Part shown: positions 1-9,051 of the stretch, in pieces
Position numbering within the stretch: position 1 is the stretch's first letter
How the letters are laid out: each line of letters opens with the position of its first letter
Assembly (NCBI RefSeq): GCF_000024005.1
Contig: NC_013132.1
Coordinates: 3,838,001 to 3,902,000, forward strand
Direction of reading: 5' to 3'
DNA length: 64,000 bases
From: Chitinophaga pinensis DSM 2588
GTDB lineage: Bacteria > Bacteroidota > Bacteroidia > Chitinophagales > Chitinophagaceae
Notes under the pieces: model-generated
What the model saw: only the letters and a program-made list of their open reading frames with translations
What the model was told of the DNA's origin: nothing
Database searches by the model: none
Translations under genes and position numbers: made by a program

Positions 1-368
1 TGATGGGTTTTAGACATCTCTTCCAGCATCTTCAGGTCCATGGCTTTCATACGGGCCGGCAGTTCAGGATCTACAAAGTTGACAATGATATAGGTAAGGG
101 CTGTACCTGCCAGTGTGCCGATAACAAAAGTCGCAAAGATAGGCTGTAACCCGGCTTTGAAACCGATGAAGCCACCCTGATGTTTCTTTTGTTCGAGGCC
201 AGCCAATAAGCCGGCAATCGCACATATAAGCAGTTGTATAAAGTTGAATTTCAGGCTGAAAAACGTAGGCTGATCGGTATAATACAGGGCTATACCTGTA
301 GCGATCACCACTACAGCGGCTATCAGTCCCCATTTTATACCGGGATTAGGATATGTTGCATTACTCAT
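1..368 (-). CDS. DUF4199 family membrane protein, 3' part missing
   Basis: Reading the minus strand from the ATG at 368 gives an open frame to the window edge (122 codons). The protein starts MSNATYPNPGIKWGL and has two early hydrophobic stretches (about residues 13-30 and 43-60), then FIGFKAGLQPIFATFVIGTL and a third hydrophobic segment. This layout of short membrane spans around a GF-type loop is that of DUF4199, a Bacteroidota inner-membrane family of unknown function. It lies 15 bp downstream of the dihydroorotase-like gene on the same strand, so the two are probably co-transcribed. The C-terminus lies outside the window. The family call is by pattern recognition. Confidence 0.75.
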   Translation of the reverse strand, partial: MSNATYPNPGIKWGLIAAVVVIATGIALYYTDQPTFFSLKFNFIQLLICAIAGLLAGLEQKKHQGGFIGFKAGLQPIFATFVIGTLAGTALTYIIVNFVDPELPARMKAMDLKMLEEMSKTH

Positions 369-383
369 ACACGAATGACTGTT

Positions 384-1643
384 TTAAACTTGGGCATATT
401 GGCCGTTGATGATTCCTTTCACACTGCCTTTCAATTCCGCGCCAATATACGCTGAATTTTTAGACTTGCTGGCCAGATGCGCCGTGCTGAGTACCCACTC
501 TTCTTCCGGATTGAATATAGTCAGATTGGCAGTCGCGCCTTCAGAAAGTGACAATTCCGGCAGTCCGAAGATCTTTCTTGGTTGCGCGGACAGCATTTCT
601 ATCAGTCTTTCAACTGGTACTTCCGGCAGGTACTTACGCAGTACGCCGAAGGCGCTTTCCAGGCCGATCATACCATTCTTTGCATATTCAAATTCTACCT
701 GTTTGGCATCCCAGTCCTGTGGCAGGTGATGGGTAGCAAAGCAGTCGATAACACCTGTTTTCACCGCATCCCGTAATGCCTGTACATCTTCAGCTGTACG
801 CAGTGGAGGATTCAGTTTCAGATTGGAATCGTAAGAGAGGAGGTGTGCATCCGTCAGCGAAACGTGATAAGGCGTCACAGAGCAGGTCACTTTAATACCC
901 TTTCCTTTCGCGTTAGCAATGAGTTCTGCTGATTTACGTGTACTGATACCCGTGAAGTGGATACGGGAGTCGGTATATTGTGCCAGCTCAAGGTCGCGCT
1001 GGATGATCAGTTCTTCTGCGATAGCTGGTTTACCCGGCATACCCAGCTGTGTGCTGTAGATACCCTCGTGCATCAGACCATGAGAAGAGATGCTGAGGTC
1101 ATCCGGCAACTGGATGATAGTACCGTTAACAGCCTTTACATATTGCAGGGCTTTGAGCATAATACCCGGTGACTGGATCGGTTTCAATCCGTCTGAGAAA
1201 GCAACCGCACCTGCGAGCCTCATTTCGTACATCTCTGCCAGCGAAGTTCCTTCCAGGTTTTTGGTCACCGCCCCGATAGGCAGTACCTGTACCGCGCTGT
1301 GGCGGGTACGGCTGATCACATATTCTATCTGTGCTTTTGTATGAAGGGCCGGCTGGGTGTTCGGCACAATCATCACGGTAGTATAGCCACCCTTGGCAGC
1401 TGCGTCAACACCACTCTGCAGGTCTTCCTTGTATTCCTGACCGGGATCGCTGAAATGAGCGAAAAGGTCTGTCCATCCGAGGGATACGTGCAGATTATCT
1501 CCGGAAACAACCCTGGCCTGAGGAGCGGAAAGCCCTGTCCCAATCTGGCGGATGATGCCGTTTTCAATTAAAATATCCTGCTGCTGTCCGTGAAATGGGG
1601 ACGATGGAGCGACTACCTGAACGTTTTTGAGTAATATATGCAT
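384..1643 (-). CDS. Dihydroorotase-like protein, probably non-catalytic
   Basis: A 419-residue amidohydrolase-fold protein of type I dihydroorotase form. Conserved surroundings are present: GWTDLFAHFSDPG (56-68), a PNTQP block (95-99), AFSDG (148-152) and LNPPLR (277-282). The metal and catalytic positions are changed. The usual HxH is F61-A-H63, the His before ST in the barrel is G232, the TPHH block reads TPYH (257-260), and the ATDH block reads ATHH (303-306), which loses the catalytic Asp. Degenerate dihydroorotase homologues that only support aspartate carbamoyltransferase are known in other bacteria. I infer a structural rather than enzymatic role here. Another amidohydrolase activity cannot be excluded. 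The ATG at 1643 fits the family's usual start. Confidence 0.8.
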   Translation of the reverse strand: MHILLKNVQVVAPSSPFHGQQQDILIENGIIRQIGTGLSAPQARVVSGDNLHVSLGWTDLFAHFSDPGQEYKEDLQSGVDAAAKGGYTTVMIVPNTQPALHTKAQIEYVISRTRHSAVQVLPIGAVTKNLEGTSLAEMYEMRLAGAVAFSDGLKPIQSPGIMLKALQYVKAVNGTIIQLPDDLSISSHGLMHEGIYSTQLGMPGKPAIAEELIIQRDLELAQYTDSRIHFTGISTRKSAELIANAKGKGIKVTCSVTPYHVSLTDAHLLSYDSNLKLNPPLRTAEDVQALRDAVKTGVIDCFATHHLPQDWDAKQVEFEYAKNGMIGLESAFGVLRKYLPEVPVERLIEMLSAQPRKIFGLPELSLSEGATANLTIFNPEEEWVLSTAHLASKSKNSAYIGAELKGSVKGIINGQYAQV

Positions 1644-1893
1644 GCTTTACTAACTGTGTCTATACCTTTTCTTAGAAAAAATACCGGCTGCAAAAGTAAT
1701 AGAAATTCGCATTAGGCAGCGCATCAGGCGCTATTTTACTTTTCCCCGGTAAATAACTGAAAATGAATAGAACGAATGATTAATCATTTAATAATCACAT
1801 TGTTATATGTATTATTGGCATTAGGATCCCTGCTTTTATATTCCGTGCATTCATCGTAAAATGTCACCGATCCCGCCAGGGATGATGTAATGG
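1644..1893. other. Intergenic region upstream of the dihydroorotase-like gene
   Basis: AT-rich and non-coding. It should hold the minus-strand promoter of the dihydroorotase-like gene. No strong hairpin or convincing promoter box was recognised. Confidence 0.4.
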
Positions 1894-2163
1894 ATGCGCC
1901 GATATATTAGTTTTGTTTGTATTATTGCAGGTTGGTACTGGCTGTCTGATATGATAAACAGGAGGGACTTTATGCCATCCGGGATCAAATATCTGACATT
2001 CGACAACTGCGATTTCAGTGGTGTTATTTTCTGTGATAACGACCTTTTTTACAGTAAAATGAATATCAGACCTGCATCGGCTCCTGTTATTTCAGATGAT
2101 GAAGAACAGAACGTTGTCTGCGAGATAACGAAAATAAAGCCTTCCAAAGCGGTACAGCCTTGA
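1894..2163 (+). CDS. Small hypothetical protein, doubtful
   Basis: An 89-codon ORF with a hydrophobic N-terminus (MRRYISFVCIIAGWYWL) followed by a polar part with no motif I recognise. It ends 82 bp before the probable start of the ECF sigma gene on the same strand. No clear ribosome-binding site and no family resemblance were found, so it may be a chance ORF. If real, it would be a small membrane-anchored or secreted protein. Confidence 0.25.
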   Translation: MRRYISFVCIIAGWYWLSDMINRRDFMPSGIKYLTFDNCDFSGVIFCDNDLFYSKMNIRPASAPVISDDEEQNVVCEITKIKPSKAVQP

Positions 2164-2245
2164 TTAAATTTATGTTTTGCCGGTAAGCGGTGTATTGGAT
2201 TTGAAAATTATTATTGGTACTTTGAGTTACTTTTTACCGGCGCCT

Positions 2246-2788
2246 ATGTCATACAGCGTATTGGAGGACAATGAACTATTGAACAGGGTCAGGCTTTCTG
2301 ACGCAAAAGCCTTCGACGAAATTTACCTTCGCTACTGGCGTAAATTATATGCATTGGCGTTTTACCATCTGAAAGATAGTGAGGCAGCAGAAGATATTGT
2401 CCAGGAGATATTTACAAGCCTCTGGGCTGCCCGCGAACGCTCCGATATTAAATACCTGTATACCTATCTCGCTACGGCTACCAAATATGCCGTTTTTCAT
2501 CATTTTGCCCAGCCATCCAACAGTACTGCTTCCCTGGAAGAGCTCTTGTCATTGCCGGTAGAGCAGCCTTCCGCCGAAAGCAGATTGTTACAGGATGAGA
2601 TCAACCGGGAAATTAACCGTTTACCGGAAAAATGTCGCCTCGTGTTCCACTACAGCAGGGAAGAAGGACTGGGAAATAAAAATATCTCCGAGAAACTGAA
2701 CATCTCCACAAAAGCGGTCGAAAAGCATATTACGAGGGCGCTCCGTCAGTTACGTGTACAACTGAAACACATGGTCTGGTTCCTCTGA
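2246..2788 (+). CDS. ECF-type RNA polymerase sigma factor
   Basis: About 180 residues. Region 2 is seen as FDEIYLRYWRKLYALAF then AAEDIVQEIFTSLW. Region 4 is seen as LPEKCRLVFHYSR followed by the helix-turn-helix NISEKLNISTKAVEKHI. This is the Bacteroidota ECF sigma group paired with FecR anti-sigma factors. I prefer the ATG at 2246 (MSYSVLEDNELL) over an upstream in-frame start at 2177, because homologues begin just before the 'ALL/NRV' helix. The FecR gene starts 128 bp downstream, followed by SusC, SusD and a GH89 enzyme. The factor should direct transcription of this glycan locus when the SusC senses its ligand. Confidence 0.92.
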   Translation: MSYSVLEDNELLNRVRLSDAKAFDEIYLRYWRKLYALAFYHLKDSEAAEDIVQEIFTSLWAARERSDIKYLYTYLATATKYAVFHHFAQPSNSTASLEELLSLPVEQPSAESRLLQDEINREINRLPEKCRLVFHYSREEGLGNKNISEKLNISTKAVEKHITRALRQLRVQLKHMVWFL

Positions 2789-2916
2789 CCGGAAGCATTC
2801 AAAAAATATTTTTTCAGGAGAGGTAGGGTAGGGTCGCCTTTTTTACACTATTACTTAGAACACGGTTTGCTGTGCTTTGTCAGGAAACGTTTCTTATCTG
2901 TATTTACTATGAAATT

Positions 2917-3867
2917 ATGACCAAAGAACAGCTGACTGATCTGACTGCTAAGTACCTGAAAGGTACTGCCACTCCTGAGGAGCATGCCTTGCTGGAAAAA
3001 TGGTATTATTCCTTTAATCAGCAGGAATTGAGCATCAACCTGCCAGAAGAGGACGAAGCTGCGCTGGAGGCAAGGATGAAGAAGCAGATCGATCAGCGGG
3101 TAAAAGCCCATCATCGTTCACGACGGTCATTGGTAAAACGCTTATCAGCATGGCAGATGGCGGCAGGCGCATTGCTGCTGCTTACAGGAGGATTGCTCAC
3201 TGTGTTTTTCAGCAACAGAGCCGTTTATAAGGCACTACGGTATCCACAGCAGATCGTGCTGAAAGATGGAAGTAAGGTGTGGCTCAATGCTGAAACCCGC
3301 CTGGTATATACAGATTTTCCGTTTTTCAACGAACGCAAACTGGATCTGACAGGGGAAGCCTATTTCGATGTAGCCAGCGATCCGGAGAAGCCCTTTATCA
3401 TACAGTCGGGTAGTATGACGACACAGGTACTGGGCACCGCATTCAATATCAAAGCTTATCCTGACGAGCCTTTTTATATCACGGTAACAAGTGGTAAAGT
3501 CAGACTGGAGGACAAACAAACAAAAACAGTTACTGTACTGACATCTAATAAACAACTGAAATATGCGAGCCAGCATCCACCGGTACTGAAGGAAGTAGTA
3601 TCAGCCAACGCACATGCCTGGACAAGCGGACAACTGGAGTTTTATGATCAGTCTTTCGGGGAAATAGCCCGGGCCATCAACAGAAAATATCATGTTAAAG
3701 TAGTATTCGCCAACAACACGTTAGAGCAGTGTATGATCACTGCCAGTTTTGAGAAAGAATCAGCAGTATCCCGTGTGATAGATCTACTTTGTAAGATCAA
3801 TAATACAACATATACCTTCAGTGCAGACAGTAGCATTGTGACGCTGGAAGGAAAAGGTTGTCAGTGA
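2917..3867 (+). CDS. FecR-family anti-sigma factor
   Basis: About 316 residues from the ATG at 2917 (MTKEQLTDLTAKYLKG). A short cytoplasmic sigma-binding N-terminus is followed by one membrane span (about residues 79-98). The periplasmic FecR domain has the typical IVLKDGSKVWLNAETRL and LTGEAYFDVA motifs, and a C-terminal DUF4974-like domain ends near residue 315. Such proteins hold the partner sigma factor at the membrane and release it when the STN domain of a TonB-dependent transporter signals substrate binding. Here the sigma gene is upstream and an STN-bearing SusC downstream, so the circuit is complete. The longer frame beginning at 2872 is unlikely to be translated. Confidence 0.92.
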   Translation: MTKEQLTDLTAKYLKGTATPEEHALLEKWYYSFNQQELSINLPEEDEAALEARMKKQIDQRVKAHHRSRRSLVKRLSAWQMAAGALLLLTGGLLTVFFSNRAVYKALRYPQQIVLKDGSKVWLNAETRLVYTDFPFFNERKLDLTGEAYFDVASDPEKPFIIQSGSMTTQVLGTAFNIKAYPDEPFYITVTSGKVRLEDKQTKTVTVLTSNKQLKYASQHPPVLKEVVSANAHAWTSGQLEFYDQSFGEIARAINRKYHVKVVFANNTLEQCMITASFEKESAVSRVIDLLCKINNTTYTFSADSSIVTLEGKGCQ

Positions 3868-4070
3868 GTGAAACAGAAACCACGGGTTGTCATGTAATTA
3901 AGGAAGAGAAAAACCATCTGGACATATATGCCGCAGAGTATAAACAGTACGTAATATAAACAAAACGTCCCTGCACCTGAGTACAGGGGACGCCTGTACA
4001 GGGTATTTCATGTCGCCAAACCTGCATACCCTGGATTCATTATTTACTAACAACAAATCGTATTAAAGTT

Positions 4071-7000
4071 ATGGAAAAAACAGCGCATACACGGGGCTCG
4101 TGTATCCAATTCTTATTATTTCTCATGCGATGTTCGGTTTATATATTGATATTTGCCTTTACCTTTTCATTTTCTCTGTTCGCCAATAATACCGACGGAC
4201 AGGATATCAGAGAAGTAAAGATCAACCTGACTGTCAGCAATATGAAGCTGTCAGCCGTTCTGGAAAGGATCCAGCAGATGACGCCTTTCCGTTTTGTTTA
4301 CAATTCCTCCCACATCAAGGCGACTGCACCCGTAAGTATGCATGTCAGCAATATGCCGGTGGACAAAGTCCTGGCACAACTGCTCAATACCTCTGATTTT
4401 AGTTTCGAACAGAATAAAACACAGATCATTATTACCCGGAATACCCGGAGCGTGATGGCTGATATGGCGCTGGAAGGCGATATGTTGTCACTGCCGGTGG
4501 ATACCGCTATCACTGTAAAAGGTAAGGTAAAAGATGATAAAGGCCAGCCGCTGATCGGTGTTACCGTAGGCGTAAAAGGCAAAAACAGGGGTGTAACTAC
4601 TGACGCTACTGGTAGCTTCTCTATCAGGGTTGAAAACAATGACTCGCTGGTATTCAAGACTATCGGATTCTCTCCGGTGACTGTCAGCGCGCTCTCCAAC
4701 CTGAATAATATTACCCTGTCCACCAGTACTACCAGTCTGAATGACGTAGTAGTAGTGGGTTATGGTGTACAGACAAGACGCGACCTGACCGGTACTATCT
4801 CCACCGTAAAAGGCGCAGATATCAAAAACCTGCCGGTGAGTGATGCCGCACAGGCCATTCAGGGCCGCGTAGCTGGTGTCGATATCGTTCGTTCGGATGG
4901 ATCTCCTGGTACGACGCCAAGTATCCGTATCCGTGGTACAGGTACTATCAATAACTCAGAACCGTTGATCGTGATCGATGGTGTGCCTGCTGCCTCTTCC
5001 GGCCTGAGTGATATCAATAATAATGATATCGCTTCCATGGAAGTACTGAAAGACGCTTCTTCTTCTGCTATCTATGGTACCCGCGCTGCTAACGGTGTAA
5101 TCATCATTACCACTAAGAAAGGTACTTACAACGAAAAGCTGAATACCTCCGTAAACATCTATCGTGGTGTATCTAACGTGCGTAAATATCTGCCGCTGTT
5201 AACTGCGCCTGATCTCGTAAAACTGAAACAGGAACGTTATACCAATGATGGTTTGTCCGTACCAGCTATCTGGCAGGATCCATATTATGCGGTACAGCGT
5301 AGCGACTGGCAGAAAGCATTATTCAATACCGGTCACGTGACCAATGCGGATGTGTCTATCAAAGGCGGTAGTGCATTTTCCAACTACCTGTTCTCACTGG
5401 GCTACTATGATGAAAAAGGATTGATCACCAATACCTATTTCAAACGTTTCACCGTACGTATCAATTCCGAACACAGGATCAACAGCCGCCTGAAAGTAGG
5501 GGAGAACTTACAACTGACCGCCCGTAAGGGTAATTCACTGGATACCTATTCCTCACAGACGGGTCTTATCTTCAGCGCCCTGCGTTTCAACCCTGCTATT
5601 CCTGTGAAGGATGAAACAGGTAACTACGGATCCGCTCAGGGCAGCAATGAACTGGGTGACATCAACAACCCGGTATATACCGCTGAAACAACAGATGCGT
5701 GGATTAAGAACTATCGTATCCTGGCAAATGCTTTTGCAGAAGTAGAGATCATCAGAGACCTGAAACTGCGGCTGAACTACGCATTTGACGGAACGCTGAG
5801 CAACTCTTTCAGCTTCCTGCCTAAGACACTGACACAGGTACGTACCCGTGACGATGCAGAATTAAACCAGGCGAATACAAGTACCAATCAACACCTGGGA
5901 GAAGCTTTCCTGAGTTATAATAAGACCCTTGCACAGAAACATCAGATATCCTTAACAGGCGGTGTTTCCTACCAGAAATATACAGGTAGCTATTTCAACG
6001 CACAGCGTAATGGCTTTGATGATGAATCTCCTTATGTACTGGTGCTGGACAATGGTTCCATCGTATACAATGCCGCTGGTAACTATTATGCTACCAACAT
6101 CCTGGCATCCGGATTTGTAAGAGGTTTCTATAGCTTTAAAGGCAAATACCTGCTGACCGCTACTATGCGTGCAGATGGTTCTTCCAGATTTGCACCGGGT
6201 AACCGCTGGGGCTATTTCCCTGCTGTATCTGCAGGATGGCGTGTTTCTGATGAAGCCTTCTTCAGGAATAACGTACATGCTGTCAGCAATCTGAAACTGA
6301 CAGGTGGATGGGGCGTACTGGGTAACCAGAACGTGACCGAATTCCAGTACTTAGCTACCGTGGTTAAAAACCGTAAGTATAACTTCGGTGATGTGCCTTA
6401 TACCGGGATCTGGAATTCCAGTCTTGCGAACAACGCTATTACCTGGGAAAAAGCACACATGACCAACATCAGCATGGAGATCGGATTCCTGAACAACGCG
6501 CTGAATGGTACCATCACTTACTTTGACAAGAATACCATCGACATGCTGGTACCTGCTGCAAAGCCGGACCTGCACGGTACATCTACAGTGCCTGATGAGA
6601 ATATGGGCAGACTGAACAACCACGGTTGGGAGTTTGAAGTGTCCTATCAGGGTGGTAAAAAAGCGTTTACTTATTTCCTAGCCGCTAACGCCACTGTACT
6701 GAAGAATAAAGTGACCAGATTGTATTCCAGCAATTCTTATATCGGTTCGTCTAACTACGGTCGCCAGAACCAGGAAATCTCCCGTACCTACGAAGGACAG
6801 CCAATCGCTTCTTTCTACGGATGGAAAACAGCTGGTCTGTATCAGAACCAGGCACAGATAGACAACGATCCTTATATCGCTAAAGATGGCAGGAAAGCGA
6901 ATATCAAACCAGGTGACGTACGTTTCGTAGACGTTAATAATGACGGTGCAATCACGGAAGCCGACCGTGTGTATCTGGGTGATCCTAACCCACGTCTGCA

Positions 7001-7490
7001 ATACGGTTTCCAGGCAGGTGGTAACTTCAAAGGCTTTGACCTGAACCTCTCCTTTACCGGTGTAGCAGGTGTAAAACTGTATAACGCAGATAAAATGCAG
7101 GGCCTGGATCCCACCTATTCATACAATTACTATGCAGAACAGCTGAACCGCTGGCATGGTGAGGGTACCAGCAACAGCGTATCCCGTATGACCCTGAGCG
7201 ATAACAATGGTAACTACCGTACGTCAGACAGGTTCATTGAAAAAGGTAACTATTTCGCCCTGCGCAACGTTTCACTCGGATATACCATTCCTGCGAAAGT
7301 ATGGGGTGGCCAGTCCAATGCGCCTGGTATCCGTGTGTATGTAGCCGGACAGAATATGTTCATCATCACCAACTACTCCGGTCTGAATCCTGAACTGGGT
7401 TATACAGACGGTAATAAACAAAGAGGTGTGGACGTAGCCACCTATCCACAGGCAAGAAGTATAACATTTGGTGCTTCAATGAATTTCTAA
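4071..7490 (+). CDS. SusC/RagA-family TonB-linked outer-membrane transporter with STN domain
   Basis: 1139 residues. The N-terminus has a hydrophobic export signal (about residues 18-38). An STN signalling domain follows (about 50-125), then a carboxypeptidase-regulatory-like domain (about 147-220, GKVKDDKGQPLIGVTV), the plug (VVVGYGVQTRRDLTG) and a long beta-barrel ending in ITFGASMNF with a terminal Phe. SusC proteins import oligosaccharides across the outer membrane with a SusD lid. The STN domain couples transport to the FecR/sigma pair just upstream. The downstream GH89 gene suggests substrates with alpha-linked GlcNAc, which is inference from context. SusD begins 21 bp after the stop. 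Confidence 0.95.
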   Translation: MEKTAHTRGSCIQFLLFLMRCSVYILIFAFTFSFSLFANNTDGQDIREVKINLTVSNMKLSAVLERIQQMTPFRFVYNSSHIKATAPVSMHVSNMPVDKVLAQLLNTSDFSFEQNKTQIIITRNTRSVMADMALEGDMLSLPVDTAITVKGKVKDDKGQPLIGVTVGVKGKNRGVTTDATGSFSIRVENNDSLVFKTIGFSPVTVSALSNLNNITLSTSTTSLNDVVVVGYGVQTRRDLTGTISTVKGADIKNLPVSDAAQAIQGRVAGVDIVRSDGSPGTTPSIRIRGTGTINNSEPLIVIDGVPAASSGLSDINNNDIASMEVLKDASSSAIYGTRAANGVIIITTKKGTYNEKLNTSVNIYRGVSNVRKYLPLLTAPDLVKLKQERYTNDGLSVPAIWQDPYYAVQRSDWQKALFNTGHVTNADVSIKGGSAFSNYLFSLGYYDEKGLITNTYFKRFTVRINSEHRINSRLKVGENLQLTARKGNSLDTYSSQTGLIFSALRFNPAIPVKDETGNYGSAQGSNELGDINNPVYTAETTDAWIKNYRILANAFAEVEIIRDLKLRLNYAFDGTLSNSFSFLPKTLTQVRTRDDAELNQANTSTNQHLGEAFLSYNKTLAQKHQISLTGGVSYQKYTGSYFNAQRNGFDDESPYVLVLDNGSIVYNAAGNYYATNILASGFVRGFYSFKGKYLLTATMRADGSSRFAPGNRWGYFPAVSAGWRVSDEAFFRNNVHAVSNLKLTGGWGVLGNQNVTEFQYLATVVKNRKYNFGDVPYTGIWNSSLANNAITWEKAHMTNISMEIGFLNNALNGTITYFDKNTIDMLVPAAKPDLHGTSTVPDENMGRLNNHGWEFEVSYQGGKKAFTYFLAANATVLKNKVTRLYSSNSYIGSSNYGRQNQEISRTYEGQPIASFYGWKTAGLYQNQAQIDNDPYIAKDGRKANIKPGDVRFVDVNNDGAITEADRVYLGDPNPRLQYGFQAGGNFKGFDLNLSFTGVAGVKLYNADKMQGLDPTYSYNYYAEQLNRWHGEGTSNSVSRMTLSDNNGNYRTSDRFIEKGNYFALRNVSLGYTIPAKVWGGQSNAPGIRVYVAGQNMFIITNYSGLNPELGYTDGNKQRGVDVATYPQARSITFGASMNF

Positions 7491-7511
7491 GCTTCATTTA
7501 ACCAATGAACC

Positions 7512-8978
7512 ATGACAACAAAAAATCGTTATAAACTTTTAATTATAGCTGCGGTACTGTTCACTTCCATGACTTCCTGCGATAGCATCCTGGACGTAAC
7601 ACCGAAAGGCACCTATACGACCGCTACCTACTGGCGTAACCAGTCAGACGCAGTTAATGGTATTACCGGTATTTACAACGTACTGCTGGAAGAAGATTTC
7701 ACGGGACATGCCGAGTTTACCTTTGATGATCCTTCTGACGATCAGTACCGTGCAGGTGACCATTCTGAAGATGTAGCCATCGAAAACCTTACCTACGATG
7801 CAGCAAATGCACAGGTCCGTTTCGGCTGGAAATGGAAATATGAAATGATCAACCGCGCAAACAGTGCGTTGATATACATTCCAAAAATCACTTCCATCGA
7901 CGAGGATATTAAAAACCGTTGTCTGGGTGAAGCACGTTTCCTGCGTGCATTTGCATACTGGAGACTGATGCTGGTATACGGAGAAGCGCCGGTAGTATCA
8001 GAAGACGATGTACTGACAGGTAATTATAACAAACCGAAAGTAGGTATAGACAGTCTGCGCTCCATGATCCAGACGGACCTGCTGGCAGCGGCAGACTTAC
8101 TGCCGGATAGTTATGAAGGTGCTGACAGAGGTCGTGTATCAAAAGGTTCCGCATGGGGCTTACTGTGTAAGTTGTATATGTACTGGGAAAAGCTGGATCA
8201 GGCAATCATCTATGGTGAGAAAGTGATCAACAGCGGTAAGTACAATCTTGCGCCGACTTATGTAGCGAACTTCACACCAGAAACAAGTAACAATGATGAA
8301 ATGCTGTTTGCCGTGCAGACAAGCGATACCTGGGGTTACTCAGATTTCACTACTTACTATACACCGCGTGAATGGAACGGATGGAACTTCCACCAGCCAC
8401 TGAAGCAACTGGTAGATGAATTCGAACAGAATGATGCGCGTAAGGCAGTATCGATCATGTCTCCTGGTGATAAGATCAATATCGGTTCTTCTATCGCCAC
8501 ATACAATGCAAACATGTCAGAGACCGGTTATCACTTCCGTAAATTCTCTTACTGGAAACCTAACGGTGGTCTGAACTATTCCCTGAAAACGCCTTTATTG
8601 AGAACAGCAGATATCATGTTGCTGGTAGCGGAAGCGAAGATCCGTACCGCTGGTGCGGGTGCAGGTGATACAGAGATCAATAAAGTGCGTAAAAGAGCGG
8701 GCCTGGGCGATGTAAGCGGCGCAGGTATGCCAGCCGTTATCCATGAACGTCGTATGGAACTGAGTGGTGAAAATGAACGCCATCAGGACCTGATGCGTTG
8801 GGACAAAGCAGGTCTGCTGGATATTACCACTTACTATAATAAGCCCAAATATGGCAGAGATGGTAATATCCTGGTGCAGGCACGTAATTTCATCAGACCT
8901 AAGCATTATTATTTCCCATTGCCCCAAACAGAGATTGATAAGAGCAATGGTGTACTGAAGCAAAACGAGAATTACTAA
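7512..8978 (+). CDS. SusD/RagB-family glycan-binding lipoprotein
   Basis: 488 residues with a lipoprotein signal ending in MTSC (lipidated Cys at residue 22), followed by the helical TPR-like SusD fold. Family marks include YWRNQSDAVNGI near the start, GEARFLRAFAYWRLMLVYGEAP, and the C-terminal block ERRMELSGENERHQDLMRW followed by RNFIRPKHYYFPLP. It sits at the cell surface and forms the lid of the SusC transporter encoded immediately upstream. The gene is followed by a 12-bp stem-loop before the GH89 gene, which may lower expression of the enzyme relative to SusCD. Confidence 0.95.
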   Translation: MTTKNRYKLLIIAAVLFTSMTSCDSILDVTPKGTYTTATYWRNQSDAVNGITGIYNVLLEEDFTGHAEFTFDDPSDDQYRAGDHSEDVAIENLTYDAANAQVRFGWKWKYEMINRANSALIYIPKITSIDEDIKNRCLGEARFLRAFAYWRLMLVYGEAPVVSEDDVLTGNYNKPKVGIDSLRSMIQTDLLAAADLLPDSYEGADRGRVSKGSAWGLLCKLYMYWEKLDQAIIYGEKVINSGKYNLAPTYVANFTPETSNNDEMLFAVQTSDTWGYSDFTTYYTPREWNGWNFHQPLKQLVDEFEQNDARKAVSIMSPGDKINIGSSIATYNANMSETGYHFRKFSYWKPNGGLNYSLKTPLLRTADIMLLVAEAKIRTAGAGAGDTEINKVRKRAGLGDVSGAGMPAVIHERRMELSGENERHQDLMRWDKAGLLDITTYYNKPKYGRDGNILVQARNFIRPKHYYFPLPQTEIDKSNGVLKQNENY

Positions 8979-9001
8979 CACAACTATCATTCATCAATCT
9001 G

Positions 9002-9036
9002 AAGGAAAATGGCTGGTTTCATCCGCCATTTTCCTT
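9002..9036 (+). terminator. Stem-loop between susD and the GH89 gene
   Basis: A perfect 12-bp stem (9002-9013 with 9025-9036) around an 11-nt loop, followed by TTAAA rather than a long T run. It ends 15 bp before the GH89 start codon. It may be a partial terminator or a transcript-stabilising hairpin for the susCD message. Confidence 0.5.
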
Positions 9037-9051
9037 TAAAGTAGTTTCTTC

